Shown: positions 14,487 to 21,390 of the stretch, piece after piece
Numbering within the stretch: the first letter of the stretch is position 1
Layout of the letters: each line of letters opens with the position of its first letter
Source of the DNA: 70-18 sp041691815
GTDB taxonomy: Bacteria > Pseudomonadota > Alphaproteobacteria > Acetobacterales > Acetobacteraceae
Length of the DNA: 23,051 nt
NCBI GenBank assembly: GCA_041691815.1
Contig: JBEPTZ010000067.1
Coordinates: 1 to 23,051 of the forward strand
Direction of reading: 5' to 3'
Translations under genes and position numbers: made by a program
The notes under the pieces: generated by a model
The model's input: the letters and a program-made list of their open reading frames with translations, nothing else
Told to the model about the DNA's origin: nothing
The model's database searches: none

Positions 14487-17400
14487 TCAGACGAAGGTGA
14501 AGTCGGCGGCGGTGAGGCGCGTCGGCGTGACATTGTTCAGCGTCAGGCTGTTCTCGGCGTCGAACGCGATCACGACGCCGGTGCCCACGGCGCTGGCGTG
14601 GCTCAACACATCCGCGAAACTGCTCAGCGCGCTGATGCCGTGGAAGCTGATGATGTCGTGCGCGGTGCCGGTGGGCGCGAAATCGGCAATGATGTCGTGG
14701 CCAGAGCCGGGCTGGAAGGCGTAGAGGTCGACACCGGCGCCGCCGATAAAGATATCGTCCGCCGTCCCGCCGGCCAGCGTGTCGGCGCCGGCGGTCCCCA
14801 GCAGGACCATGCCGGACGTCGGCGCGCCGGTATTGCCGGCGCGGTCGGTGGCCGTGGTTGAGAGCGCGCGCGGCGAGCCGGCGGCGAGGAATTTCAGGTT
14901 CCAGCTACCGGTGGCCCCGATAGTTGCGGTGCCGACGATAGTGCCGGAGTCCAGCAGCGTGACGGTGGCGCCCGCCTCGCCGGTGCCGGAGACCGAGCTG
15001 GCGGTCCCGGCGACGAATACCGGCGCAGGCGGCGCCGTGGTGTCGATGGTGACTGCCAGCGCGACCGAGGCGAGGCTCACGTTGCCGGCGGTATCGGTCG
15101 CGATGGCAGCGATCGCGTGGGTGCCATCGGCGAGCGGCGCGGCGGTGATCGTCCAGGTGCCGGTCGGCGCGGCAATCGCCGAACCGATGGCCGTGGTGCC
15201 GTCCAGCAAGGTGACCAGGCTGCCGGCTTCGGCGGTGCCGGTGAAGTCAGGAGTGGTAATATTGGTCAGGTTGTCGGTGGCGGAGACGCCGCTGTCGGAA
15301 CTCGCGACGAGGTCGGGGCGCGCCGGACGGGCGATGGTCGTGTCGATCGTCACCGCCAGCACCGGTGAGGCGGCGCCGAGGTTGCCGGCGATGTCGGTGG
15401 CCTTCACCGTGATGCTGCGGACTCCGGCAGCCAGCTTGCTGGCGGTGATGCTCCAGGTGCCATCCGCACCGGCGATGCCGGTGCCGACCTTGGTGGTGCC
15501 GTTGTAGAGCGTCACCGTGGCGCCGGCCTCTGCGGTGCCGACGAAGCTGGGCGTGGTGATGTTGGTGATATTGTCGCTGGCGGAACTGCCGCTGTCCGAT
15601 CCCGGCGCCAGTGCTGCCATCGGCGGGGCGGCGGGCGGCAGCGTGTCGATGGTGACCGCCAGCGCCGCCGAGGTGGAGAGATTGCCGGCGGCGTTCAATG
15701 CGGCGGCGCTGATGCTATGCATGCCATCGGCCAGCGCGGCAGAGGTGATGGTCCATACGCCAGCGGCGTTGGCCCGTGCGGTGCCGATCGTGGTGGCGCC
15801 GTCCAGCAGAGTGATGGTGCCGCCGGCTTGGGCGGTGCCGGTGAAGGTGGGCGTGGCGTCATTGGTGATGTTGTCGCTATTCGATGCCCCCTTATCGGTG
15901 GCGGCGGTCATGTCCGGGGGCGACGCCGCGAGCGCCGTGGTGTCGATGGTGACTGCCAGCGCGACCGAGGCGAGGCTCACGTTGCCGGCGGTATCGGTCG
16001 CGATGGCAGCGATCGCGTGGGTGCCATCGGCGAGCGGCGCGGCGGTGATCGTCCAGGTGCCGGTCGGCGCGGCAATCGCCGAACCGATGGCCGTGGTGCC
16101 GTCCAGCAAGGTGACCAGGCTGCCGGCTTCGGCGGTGCCGGTGAAGTCAGGAGTGGTAATATTGGTCAGGTTGTCGGTGGCGGAGACGCCGCTGTCGGAA
16201 CTCGCGACGAGGTCGGGGCGCGCCGGACGGGCGATGGTCGTGTCGATCGTCACCGCCAGCACCGGTGAGGCGGCGCCGAGGTTGCCGGCGATGTCGGTGG
16301 CCTTCACCGTGATGCTGCGGACTCCGGCAGCCAGCTTGCTGGCGGTGATGCTCCAGGTGCCATCCGCACCGGCGATGCCGGTGCCGACCTTGGTGGTGCC
16401 GTTGTAGAGCGTCACCGTGGCGCCGGCCTCTGCGGTGCCGACGAAGCTGGGCGTGGTGATGTTGGTGATATTGTCGCTGGCGGAACTGCCGCTGTCCGAT
16501 CCCGGCGCCAGTGCTGCCATCGGCGGGGCGGCGGGCGGCAGCGTGTCGATGGTGACCGCCAGCGCCGCCGAGGTGGAGAGATTGCCGGCGGCGTCCAATG
16601 CGGCGGCGCTGATGCTATGCATGCCATCGGCCAGCGAGGCAGAGGTGATGGTCCACACGCCGGCGGCATTGGCCCGTGCGGTGCCGATCGTGGTGGCGCC
16701 GTCCAGCAGGGTGATGGTGCCGCCGGCTTCGGCGGTGCCGGTGAAGGTGGGCGTGGCGTCATTGGTGATGTCGTCGCTATCCGACACTCCCTTATCGGTG
16801 GCGGCGGTCATGTCCGGGGGCGACGGGGCAAGCATCTGGCTGTCGATGGTGACCACCAGCGCGGCCGACGCGAGGCTGACATTGCCGGCAATATCGGCCG
16901 CGACGGCGGCGATCCCGTGAACACCGTCGAGCAGTGGCGAGGCGGTAATGCTCCAGTTCCGATCCGCAACTGCGATCGCGGTGCCGATCGCAGTCGTGCC
17001 GTCGAGCAGGGTGATGATGCTGCCGGCTTCGGCGGTGCCGGCGAAGACGGGGCTGGTGACGCTGGTGATGTTGTCGGTGCTCGATGCCCCGGTATCGGAC
17101 GCCGCGGCCAGGTCGGGGCGTGACGGGGCGGCCGGCGCCGTGATGTCGATGGTGACCGCCAGAGCCGCCGACGCGGCGCTGGCGTTGCCAGCGCTGTCGA
17201 TTGCCTTGGTGGTGAGGCTGTGGACGCCAGTGGCCAGCGCCGCGCTGGTGATGCTCCACGCGCCATCCAACCCGACGATGCCGGTGCCGCTGGTGCCAGC
17301 CCCGTCATACAGTGTCACCGTGGCGCCGGCTTCGGCGAGGCCGGTCAAGGTCGGCGTGGTCACGTTGGTGATATTGTCGCTGGCGGAACTGCCGCTGTCC

Positions 17401-20219
17401 GACCCAGGCGCCAGTGCTGCCAGTGGCGGCGGTGTGGGGGCCTGCTGGTCAAGCACATAGGCTTGGGTGAGTGCAGCGCTGGACAGTCCATTGGCGCCAT
17501 TGACCCGGCCGATCAGCGTGTTGCTGCCGGTGAGGATGGCGCCGGTGAGCGAGAAAGCGGTGCCGCCAACAAGCGCGGTTGCCGTGAGCCAGTTGGCACC
17601 GTTGTCCAATGACAACTGCACCGTGTCGCCCGCCGCCAGTCCGGCAGTCAGCGTGCCGGAGATGGTCTGCGCCGCGACGTTGGTGATGAAATCGTTGGCG
17701 CTGACGCCGCTATCGGCCGAGAAGGCGATGCTGCCGACCGCTTCGGCCGGCTGGAAGCGAACGGTGACATCGTGCAGGCCGATGCCGGCCAGGGTAATAT
17801 CGAGCGTGCCGCCGGCCATGCTCGCGATGCTGCCGCCAGTGACCAGCGGCAAACCGCTGCCGACCTGGCCGAGCGCGATCTGCACGTCACCCTCGCCGAT
17901 CAACGAGAAGCTGAGATCGACACCGTCGCCAGCAACCGACAGTAGATCGGCGCGCATCGGCAGCGCCACGATATGGGTGACATCGGCCGGTGTCGCGCCG
18001 GTAGTGATGCTGAAGCTGCCGCCGCTGTCAGGCAGGAACAGGCTGTCACCATCATACGCATACCAGCCTGCGACGCTGGCGATCACTTGGCTGCCCAGGC
18101 CGGAGAGATTGAGCGCGAAATCGCCGGCATGCGACGATGTCACCGTGACATCGATGGTGTTGCCGTTGATCGTCGAGGTGACGCCGGAATGATAGAAGCT
18201 CTGAATCCGCGCCGCGAGATCGGCCTCGGTGACGAATTCGGCGCCGCTGCTATAGGCGCGGGCAATCCAGTCGGTGAACAACTGCGTGGTGTACGGCGAC
18301 GGATTTGGCGGATCGGTGGGCCATGCCGCGGCGCCGTAGTCATGCCAGGGCCACAGCACGATCGGCGTATAGGCGTTGGCGACCAGCTGGTTCCATTCCT
18401 GGCCCCAGGCGGCGGCGGCGGCGGCCGGATCCAGATGCTGGTATTCCAGCAGCGTGAAGTCGAACGAGGTATCGGGGGAGAGATAGACTGCGTTGGTGAG
18501 GTCGGGCGAGAGGAAGCCGAACGCGCCCGGATAGCCGGCGCCGACGCCCGAGAAGCCGCCGGTCATGTAGTCGAAATACTGAATGATCTGCTGCGAGGTG
18601 GCCAAGGTTTCGACTGCGCCGGGAACCGCGGCGCCGGTGACCGTGAACGGGGTTCCGAGATAGGCCGACATCTGCTGTTCCAGCACCAACTTGGCCTGCT
18701 CGAACTCGAATTCCAACTGCGCCGGCGTGAGAGTGTTGGTGTCCTCCGGATGGGTATAGCTGTGGGTGCCCAGTTCGTTGCCCATCGCCAGTAACTGGGC
18801 GTAATACGGCGCCGAGACACTCCAGTCGGTGGTTTGGCCCTGTGCGGGATCGTTGCCGATATTGACGTAATAACTGCCGACGAAATTATAGTCCTGCTTC
18901 CATTCGGCAAGGATAGGCAACAGCTTGTCGTAGATACCGGGGCCGCCACCCTCGGGGCTGACGTCCTCGCGGTACATGCTCTGGTCCATGTCGGTGCGCG
19001 AGGCGACGATGCCTTTGAATCTGGTCAGGTCGAGGCTGAGTTGGATGCCGGCGGGCTTGGCGGCATAGTCGATCGCCTGCCACAGCAGGTTGTTGTCCGC
19101 CATCACGCCGGGGGTTGAGAACAGCACGTTTTTGCCGCCGGTCTGGGTGGCCAGGGCGGCGGCGTAGCTCTGGCCGCCAACAGTTTCGGTGGCGAGGGTC
19201 TGGCCGTTGCCGCTGACGCTCTGGAACGCGTCCCAGGCGACCTGTTGGTAATTGTGGATCAGGTCGCCAGGTGCCAGCGTGGTGAACACGGTGCTCGCGG
19301 CGTCGCCGGCGGTGAGGGCGACATCAGCGGGAAAGCCGCCGGTGACCCGCGTCGCGTCGAACAACAGCTTCATCCGCGCATAGGCATCGCCGGGCAGCGC
19401 CGCGCCGGTTTCGTCGTTGGTCAGGAAGTTTCCCGCCGTGATCAGGCCGACACCGAACTGCTTGGTGACCTCCAGCAATGTGTTGGTGATCGCCGCGACC
19501 TGGCTCGCCTGCACGTTGGCCATCGAGGGAAACACCAGCGCATCGTAGTTGGCCAGTTTCGCCGCATTGGTGAGGTCGGCTTCGGTAAGGAGATCGAACG
19601 AGATGCCGGCCTGCATTGCCTGGCTTTCGACCGCCATCAGCAACTGCGCATAGGCCGTTTTAGAGAAGTAGTTGTTCTCGGTGGTCTGAGAAAAAACAAT
19701 GCCGATCCGGTGGGTGGGGTCTGTTCGTACCAGATCGTTATTATAGGCAACGTAGGGTTGTGCTGAATAATTCGATGGTCCAAACAGGCTATCGTTCACA
19801 TCGTAGAGAACGTTCATCGCCTCGGGATTACCGAGTGCGGATTTCGGGATGGCGAATTCGATCACCGTCTGGTCGGCGGAATAGGCAACTGGAATATTGT
19901 CGAGCACCAGCGTCTCGCCGGCGCCACCGGTGTAGACTGCGGCGGTGCCATCGCTTCTGACGTTGAGGTTGAACTCGGCGCCACCGGCGAAGCCGAAAAT
20001 TTGGTAGCCGGTGGTGGCGTTCTGGTCAGTGTCGAACCAGAACGTCGTGTTGGCACCGATTGCCACCGGAGCGGACAGCGCGAAGTCGAAATTATCGCCC
20101 TGCGCCGTTGCGTAGAATGTGAAGCCGGGCAAATCACCATAGTCGATCCGCTCGGCGGGAACCCAGTCGGTCAGCACGCCGTCGATGTTGATGGTCGGCT
20201 TGACCGAAAGCGTCGCCAT
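14487..20219 (-). CDS. Giant RTX-tailed polysaccharide deacetylase (PelA deacetylase-like) with Ig-like repeats
   Basis: A 1910-residue protein with no signal peptide. The ATG at 20219 has AGGAG nine bases upstream, better than the in-frame GTG at 20249. Order: a DOMON/CBM9-like beta domain (1-165); a PelA reductase-like alpha/beta domain (about 170-395, RIGIVFSQTTENNY); a PelA-type deacetylase domain (about 400-680) with SRTDMDQ (Asp410, Asp412), THSYTHPED (His486, His490) and LWPWHDYG (621-628); a beta-rich jelly-roll-like region (about 685-920); nine Ig-like repeats; and an RTX C-terminus with AGADTLAGGTADDIFIGGAG and a hydrophobic end. Asp plus His-xxx-His is the metal triad expected of CE4/CE18 enzymes. 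Type I secretion is inferred from the tail. First gene of the operon; it would partly deacetylate polymer, probably outside the cell. Confidence 0.85.
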   Translation of the reverse strand: MATLSVKPTINIDGVLTDWVPAERIDYGDLPGFTFYATAQGDNFDFALSAPVAIGANTTFWFDTDQNATTGYQIFGFAGGAEFNLNVRSDGTAAVYTGGAGETLVLDNIPVAYSADQTVIEFAIPKSALGNPEAMNVLYDVNDSLFGPSNYSAQPYVAYNNDLVRTDPTHRIGIVFSQTTENNYFSKTAYAQLLMAVESQAMQAGISFDLLTEADLTNAAKLANYDALVFPSMANVQASQVAAITNTLLEVTKQFGVGLITAGNFLTNDETGAALPGDAYARMKLLFDATRVTGGFPADVALTAGDAASTVFTTLAPGDLIHNYQQVAWDAFQSVSGNGQTLATETVGGQSYAAALATQTGGKNVLFSTPGVMADNNLLWQAIDYAAKPAGIQLSLDLTRFKGIVASRTDMDQSMYREDVSPEGGGPGIYDKLLPILAEWKQDYNFVGSYYVNIGNDPAQGQTTDWSVSAPYYAQLLAMGNELGTHSYTHPEDTNTLTPAQLEFEFEQAKLVLEQQMSAYLGTPFTVTGAAVPGAVETLATSQQIIQYFDYMTGGFSGVGAGYPGAFGFLSPDLTNAVYLSPDTSFDFTLLEYQHLDPAAAAAAWGQEWNQLVANAYTPIVLWPWHDYGAAAWPTDPPNPSPYTTQLFTDWIARAYSSGAEFVTEADLAARIQSFYHSGVTSTINGNTIDVTVTSSHAGDFALNLSGLGSQVIASVAGWYAYDGDSLFLPDSGGSFSITTGATPADVTHIVALPMRADLLSVAGDGVDLSFSLIGEGDVQIALGQVGSGLPLVTGGSIASMAGGTLDITLAGIGLHDVTVRFQPAEAVGSIAFSADSGVSANDFITNVAAQTISGTLTAGLAAGDTVQLSLDNGANWLTATALVGGTAFSLTGAILTGSNTLIGRVNGANGLSSAALTQAYVLDQQAPTPPPLAALAPGSDSGSSASDNITNVTTPTLTGLAEAGATVTLYDGAGTSGTGIVGLDGAWSITSAALATGVHSLTTKAIDSAGNASAASAALAVTIDITAPAAPSRPDLAAASDTGASSTDNITSVTSPVFAGTAEAGSIITLLDGTTAIGTAIAVADRNWSITASPLLDGVHGIAAVAADIAGNVSLASAALVVTIDSQMLAPSPPDMTAATDKGVSDSDDITNDATPTFTGTAEAGGTITLLDGATTIGTARANAAGVWTITSASLADGMHSISAAALDAAGNLSTSAALAVTIDTLPPAAPPMAALAPGSDSGSSASDNITNITTPSFVGTAEAGATVTLYNGTTKVGTGIAGADGTWSITASKLAAGVRSITVKATDIAGNLGAASPVLAVTIDTTIARPARPDLVASSDSGVSATDNLTNITTPDFTGTAEAGSLVTLLDGTTAIGSAIAAPTGTWTITAAPLADGTHAIAAIATDTAGNVSLASVALAVTIDTTALAASPPDMTAATDKGASNSDNITNDATPTFTGTAQAGGTITLLDGATTIGTARANAAGVWTITSAALADGMHSISAAALNAAGNLSTSAALAVTIDTLPPAAPPMAALAPGSDSGSSASDNITNITTPSFVGTAEAGATVTLYNGTTKVGTGIAGADGTWSITASKLAAGVRSITVKATDIAGNLGAASPVLAVTIDTTIARPARPDLVASSDSGVSATDNLTNITTPDFTGTAEAGSLVTLLDGTTAIGSAIAAPTGTWTITAAPLADGTHAIAAIATDTAGNVSLASVALAVTIDTTAPPAPVFVAGTASSVSGTGEAGATVTLLDSGTIVGTATIGATGSWNLKFLAAGSPRALSTTATDRAGNTGAPTSGMVLLGTAGADTLAGGTADDIFIGGAGVDLYAFQPGSGHDIIADFAPTGTAHDIISFHGISALSSFADVLSHASAVGTGVVIAFDAENSLTLNNVTPTRLTAADFTFV
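15032..15693. repeat. 900-base tandem duplication, copy 1 (exactly identical core)
   Basis: Bases 15032-15693 are identical to 15932-16593 by line-by-line comparison; this is a direct repeat with a 900-base period, equal to three Ig-like domains. Beyond 15693 the copies continue with a few point differences to about 15900, as in the next copy. The perfect 662-base identity implies recent duplication or ongoing gene conversion. Confidence 0.95.
15932..16593. repeat. 900-base tandem duplication, copy 2
   Basis: Identical to 15032-15693. The flanking 16594-16800 matches 15694-15900 with scattered substitutions, for example at the base equivalent to 15694. The next 900-base step (16832 onwards) is clearly more diverged, so the latest duplication added one A-B-C triplet. 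Confidence 0.95.
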
Positions 20220-20513
20220 AAGCGGAAACTCCTGTTGCCGGCCCTTCACGGGCGCTGGCGAGGCTCAACGGTAATAGATCGGTATGTCGTCGTCAGGTGG
20301 ATCATTGCGCGCTCGTTAGTCGGCGCGAAACTGTCATGGTTAACAGCTGGTGATTGGATTACCGAAGTTGATGGCTGCCACGTTGACCGCTGTCGATGCT
20401 GACAGATTGTGCGTGGCGCGGCATGCCTTACCATTCGAGAGTGGCCGATGCGCAACGCGCGTCACCGGGCCGCACTTTCACGGGGAGGTATTCGCCCCGC
20501 CGGGAAAATTTCA
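20220..20513. promoter_or_regulatory. Divergent intergenic region between the operon and the MarR gene
   Basis: About 290 bases separate the minus-strand operon start (20219) from the preferred MarR start (20514). On the minus strand an AGGAG lies nine bases before the ATG at 20219. A small GCCC-TTCAC-GGGC hairpin sits at 20241-20253 in the presumed operon leader. A TTGACC at 20383-20388 points towards the MarR gene but has no good -10 partner. I cannot name a confident promoter on either strand, although the head-to-head arrangement makes it likely that both start here. Confidence 0.5.
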
Positions 20514-20852
20514 ATGGACGTCGAGGCAAGTGCCAAGGATGCCGAACTGGCCAGGCTGCGCAACATACTGGAGCGGGTGGGTGATCAGCACCGCTACACG
20601 CTGACAATCAAGCAGTTGACGGCATTGCTGACCTGCTACCTGAACGACCAGGATCGGACCCTGCGGATGATCGCGGCGAGGCTCGGCAGCGCCAAGCCGG
20701 CGGTCAGCCGCATGCTGGCGCATCTGATCGAGCAGGGATTGATCGAGCGCCTGGCTGACCCGCGAGATCGCCGCAGCGTGCTATTTCGGTACACCCCAGC
20801 TGGACAGAAATTTCTCCGCGGAGTTGTGGCGCAGAACGGTGATCAACGGTAG
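20514..20852 (+). CDS. MarR-family winged-helix transcriptional regulator
   Basis: From the ATG at 20514 the product is 112 residues. LTIKQLTALLTCYLNDQ is the first helix pair, LRMIAARLGSAKPAVSRMLA the helix-turn-helix with its recognition helix, and LIEQGLIERLADPRDRRSVL the wing with the conserved DxRDRR motif of MarR proteins. It would bind palindromic operators as a dimer and respond to a small ligand. Longer starts at 20448 (GAGAG six bases upstream) and 20409 are in frame, and 20448 is a realistic alternative. It sits between the divergent exopolysaccharide operon and the RTX-GH114 gene, so control of either or both is a reasonable inference. The typical dimerisation helix after the wing is short. 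Confidence 0.85.
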   Translation: MDVEASAKDAELARLRNILERVGDQHRYTLTIKQLTALLTCYLNDQDRTLRMIAARLGSAKPAVSRMLAHLIEQGLIERLADPRDRRSVLFRYTPAGQKFLRGVVAQNGDQR

Positions 20853-20915
20853 TACCGCCGCGACCGACATCGCGATTCAAACCAGTATGGTGTCGTGATC
20901 AAGACCGACGGTATT

Positions 20916-20934
20916 CGTATACTTGAAGTATACG
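20916..20934. promoter_or_regulatory. Perfect 9-base palindrome, candidate operator
   Basis: CGTATACTT-G-AAGTATACG is a perfect inverted repeat with a single central base. It lies 64 bases after the MarR stop codon and 31 bases before a second palindrome. Size and symmetry suit a dimeric regulator such as MarR. No T-run follows, so it is not a terminator. Confidence 0.6.
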
Positions 20935-20965
20935 AGGAGAATCTTACGCCATTACCGGTGTATTA

Positions 20966-20988
20966 GATACGGTTAAATTTACCGTATC
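20966..20988. promoter_or_regulatory. Palindrome GATACGGT-N7-ACCGTATC, candidate operator
   Basis: Perfect 8-base arms (20966-20973 and 20981-20988) flank TAAATTT. The right arm ends four bases before a TTGACG hexamer, placing the site just upstream of the candidate promoter for the RTX-GH114 gene. That position fits an activator site or a repressor site covering the -35 region. Confidence 0.6.
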
Positions 20989-20992
20989 CCGC

Positions 20993-21025
20993 TTGACGTG
21001 AACAAAAAATTTGTGATGCTATCAT
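20993..21025 (+). promoter_or_regulatory. Candidate sigma-70-type promoter for the RTX-GH114 gene
   Basis: TTGACG at 20993-20998 is a near-perfect -35. Downstream, TGCTATCAT (21017-21025) offers an extended -10 (TGn plus TATCAT) at 21-base spacing, or TGCTAT at 18-base spacing. An A-rich spacer lies between. The alternatives make the exact -10 uncertain. Confidence 0.45.
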
Positions 21026-21093
21026 CGTTGTCGCGTGCCCCCGGCGCGTGGCGAAATAGATGGAAGTGGACAGACTGATGAAGCGTTGATGAT

Positions 21094-21109
21094 GCCGCCT
21101 GCTGGCGGC
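21094..21109. other. GC hairpin in the leader
   Basis: GCCGCC-TGCT-GGCGGC forms a six-pair GC stem with a four-base loop. No T-run follows, so intrinsic termination is unlikely. It overlaps the second mini-frame in the leader. Confidence 0.5.
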
Positions 21110-21390
21110 GTGCTATGAGAATACGTCCGACCGGGCGACATTCTCCGGCGACGCCGCAGCAATATTCCCCAACGGGGCAATCCGGCTTTAGCGTTTGACG
21201 TGGCGACAGAGAAGCCAGCCAGACGATACGACCCCCGCCCCCCAGCTCACCGGACCAGTGATCCCAGCGCGCCCTGCCGAACGGCACCAGCGTGAGTGCG
21301 GCAAACTGTGTCCCGCCCGCCAATCGAACCGACCCGGCCTCGCGATAGGAGGCCAGGTCGCGGCGATTGCGGCCAAAAAGGAACACCAGC

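Larger units (their letters stand above)
14815..17445 (-). repeat. Array of nine Ig-like (BapA/Big-type) domain repeats
   Basis: Eight units of about 100 residues and a shorter ninth. Each has SD(S/K/T)G-S-DNITN, TAEAG-TVTL-DG, GTW-IT and D-AGN-S motifs and ends in VTID. They fall into three subtypes recognisable by their openings (PPLAALAPG, RPDL, SPPDMTAA) in the order A-B-C-A-B-C-A-B plus a partial unit. Such repeats are common in large secreted adhesins and enzymes of Proteobacteria, where they act as rigid calcium-stiffened spacers. They place the catalytic N-terminus away from the RTX C-terminus. Confidence 0.9.
20853..21390. other. 538-base AT-rich regulatory region and long leader before the RTX-GH114 gene
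   Basis: No convincing gene. The first part (about 20905-21025) is markedly AT-richer than the rest of the window and holds two palindromes and a promoter candidate listed separately. From about 21030 to 21375 the sequence is GC-rich and would form a leader of roughly 360 bases. Within it lie two overlapping mini-frames (21060-21089 and 21089-21118) and a strong short hairpin at 21094-21109. The ribosome site AAGGA is near 21377. A 144-codon minus-strand frame across the region has no recognisable features. Confidence 0.6.

Noticed and set aside
14815..17445. CRISPR-like repeat array
   Set aside because: The periodicity is about 300 bases and in frame with an Ig-repeat coding region; no short repeats with unique spacers.
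14497..17460. Long plus-strand open frames opposite the Ig repeats
   Set aside because: They repeat with the same 900-base period as the real gene and are Ala/Val/Pro-rich antisense shadows of GC-rich coding DNA.
20383..20411. TTGACC as a promoter for the MarR gene
   Set aside because: The hexamer at 17-base spacing is ATTGTG, a poor -10, and no better partner is nearby.
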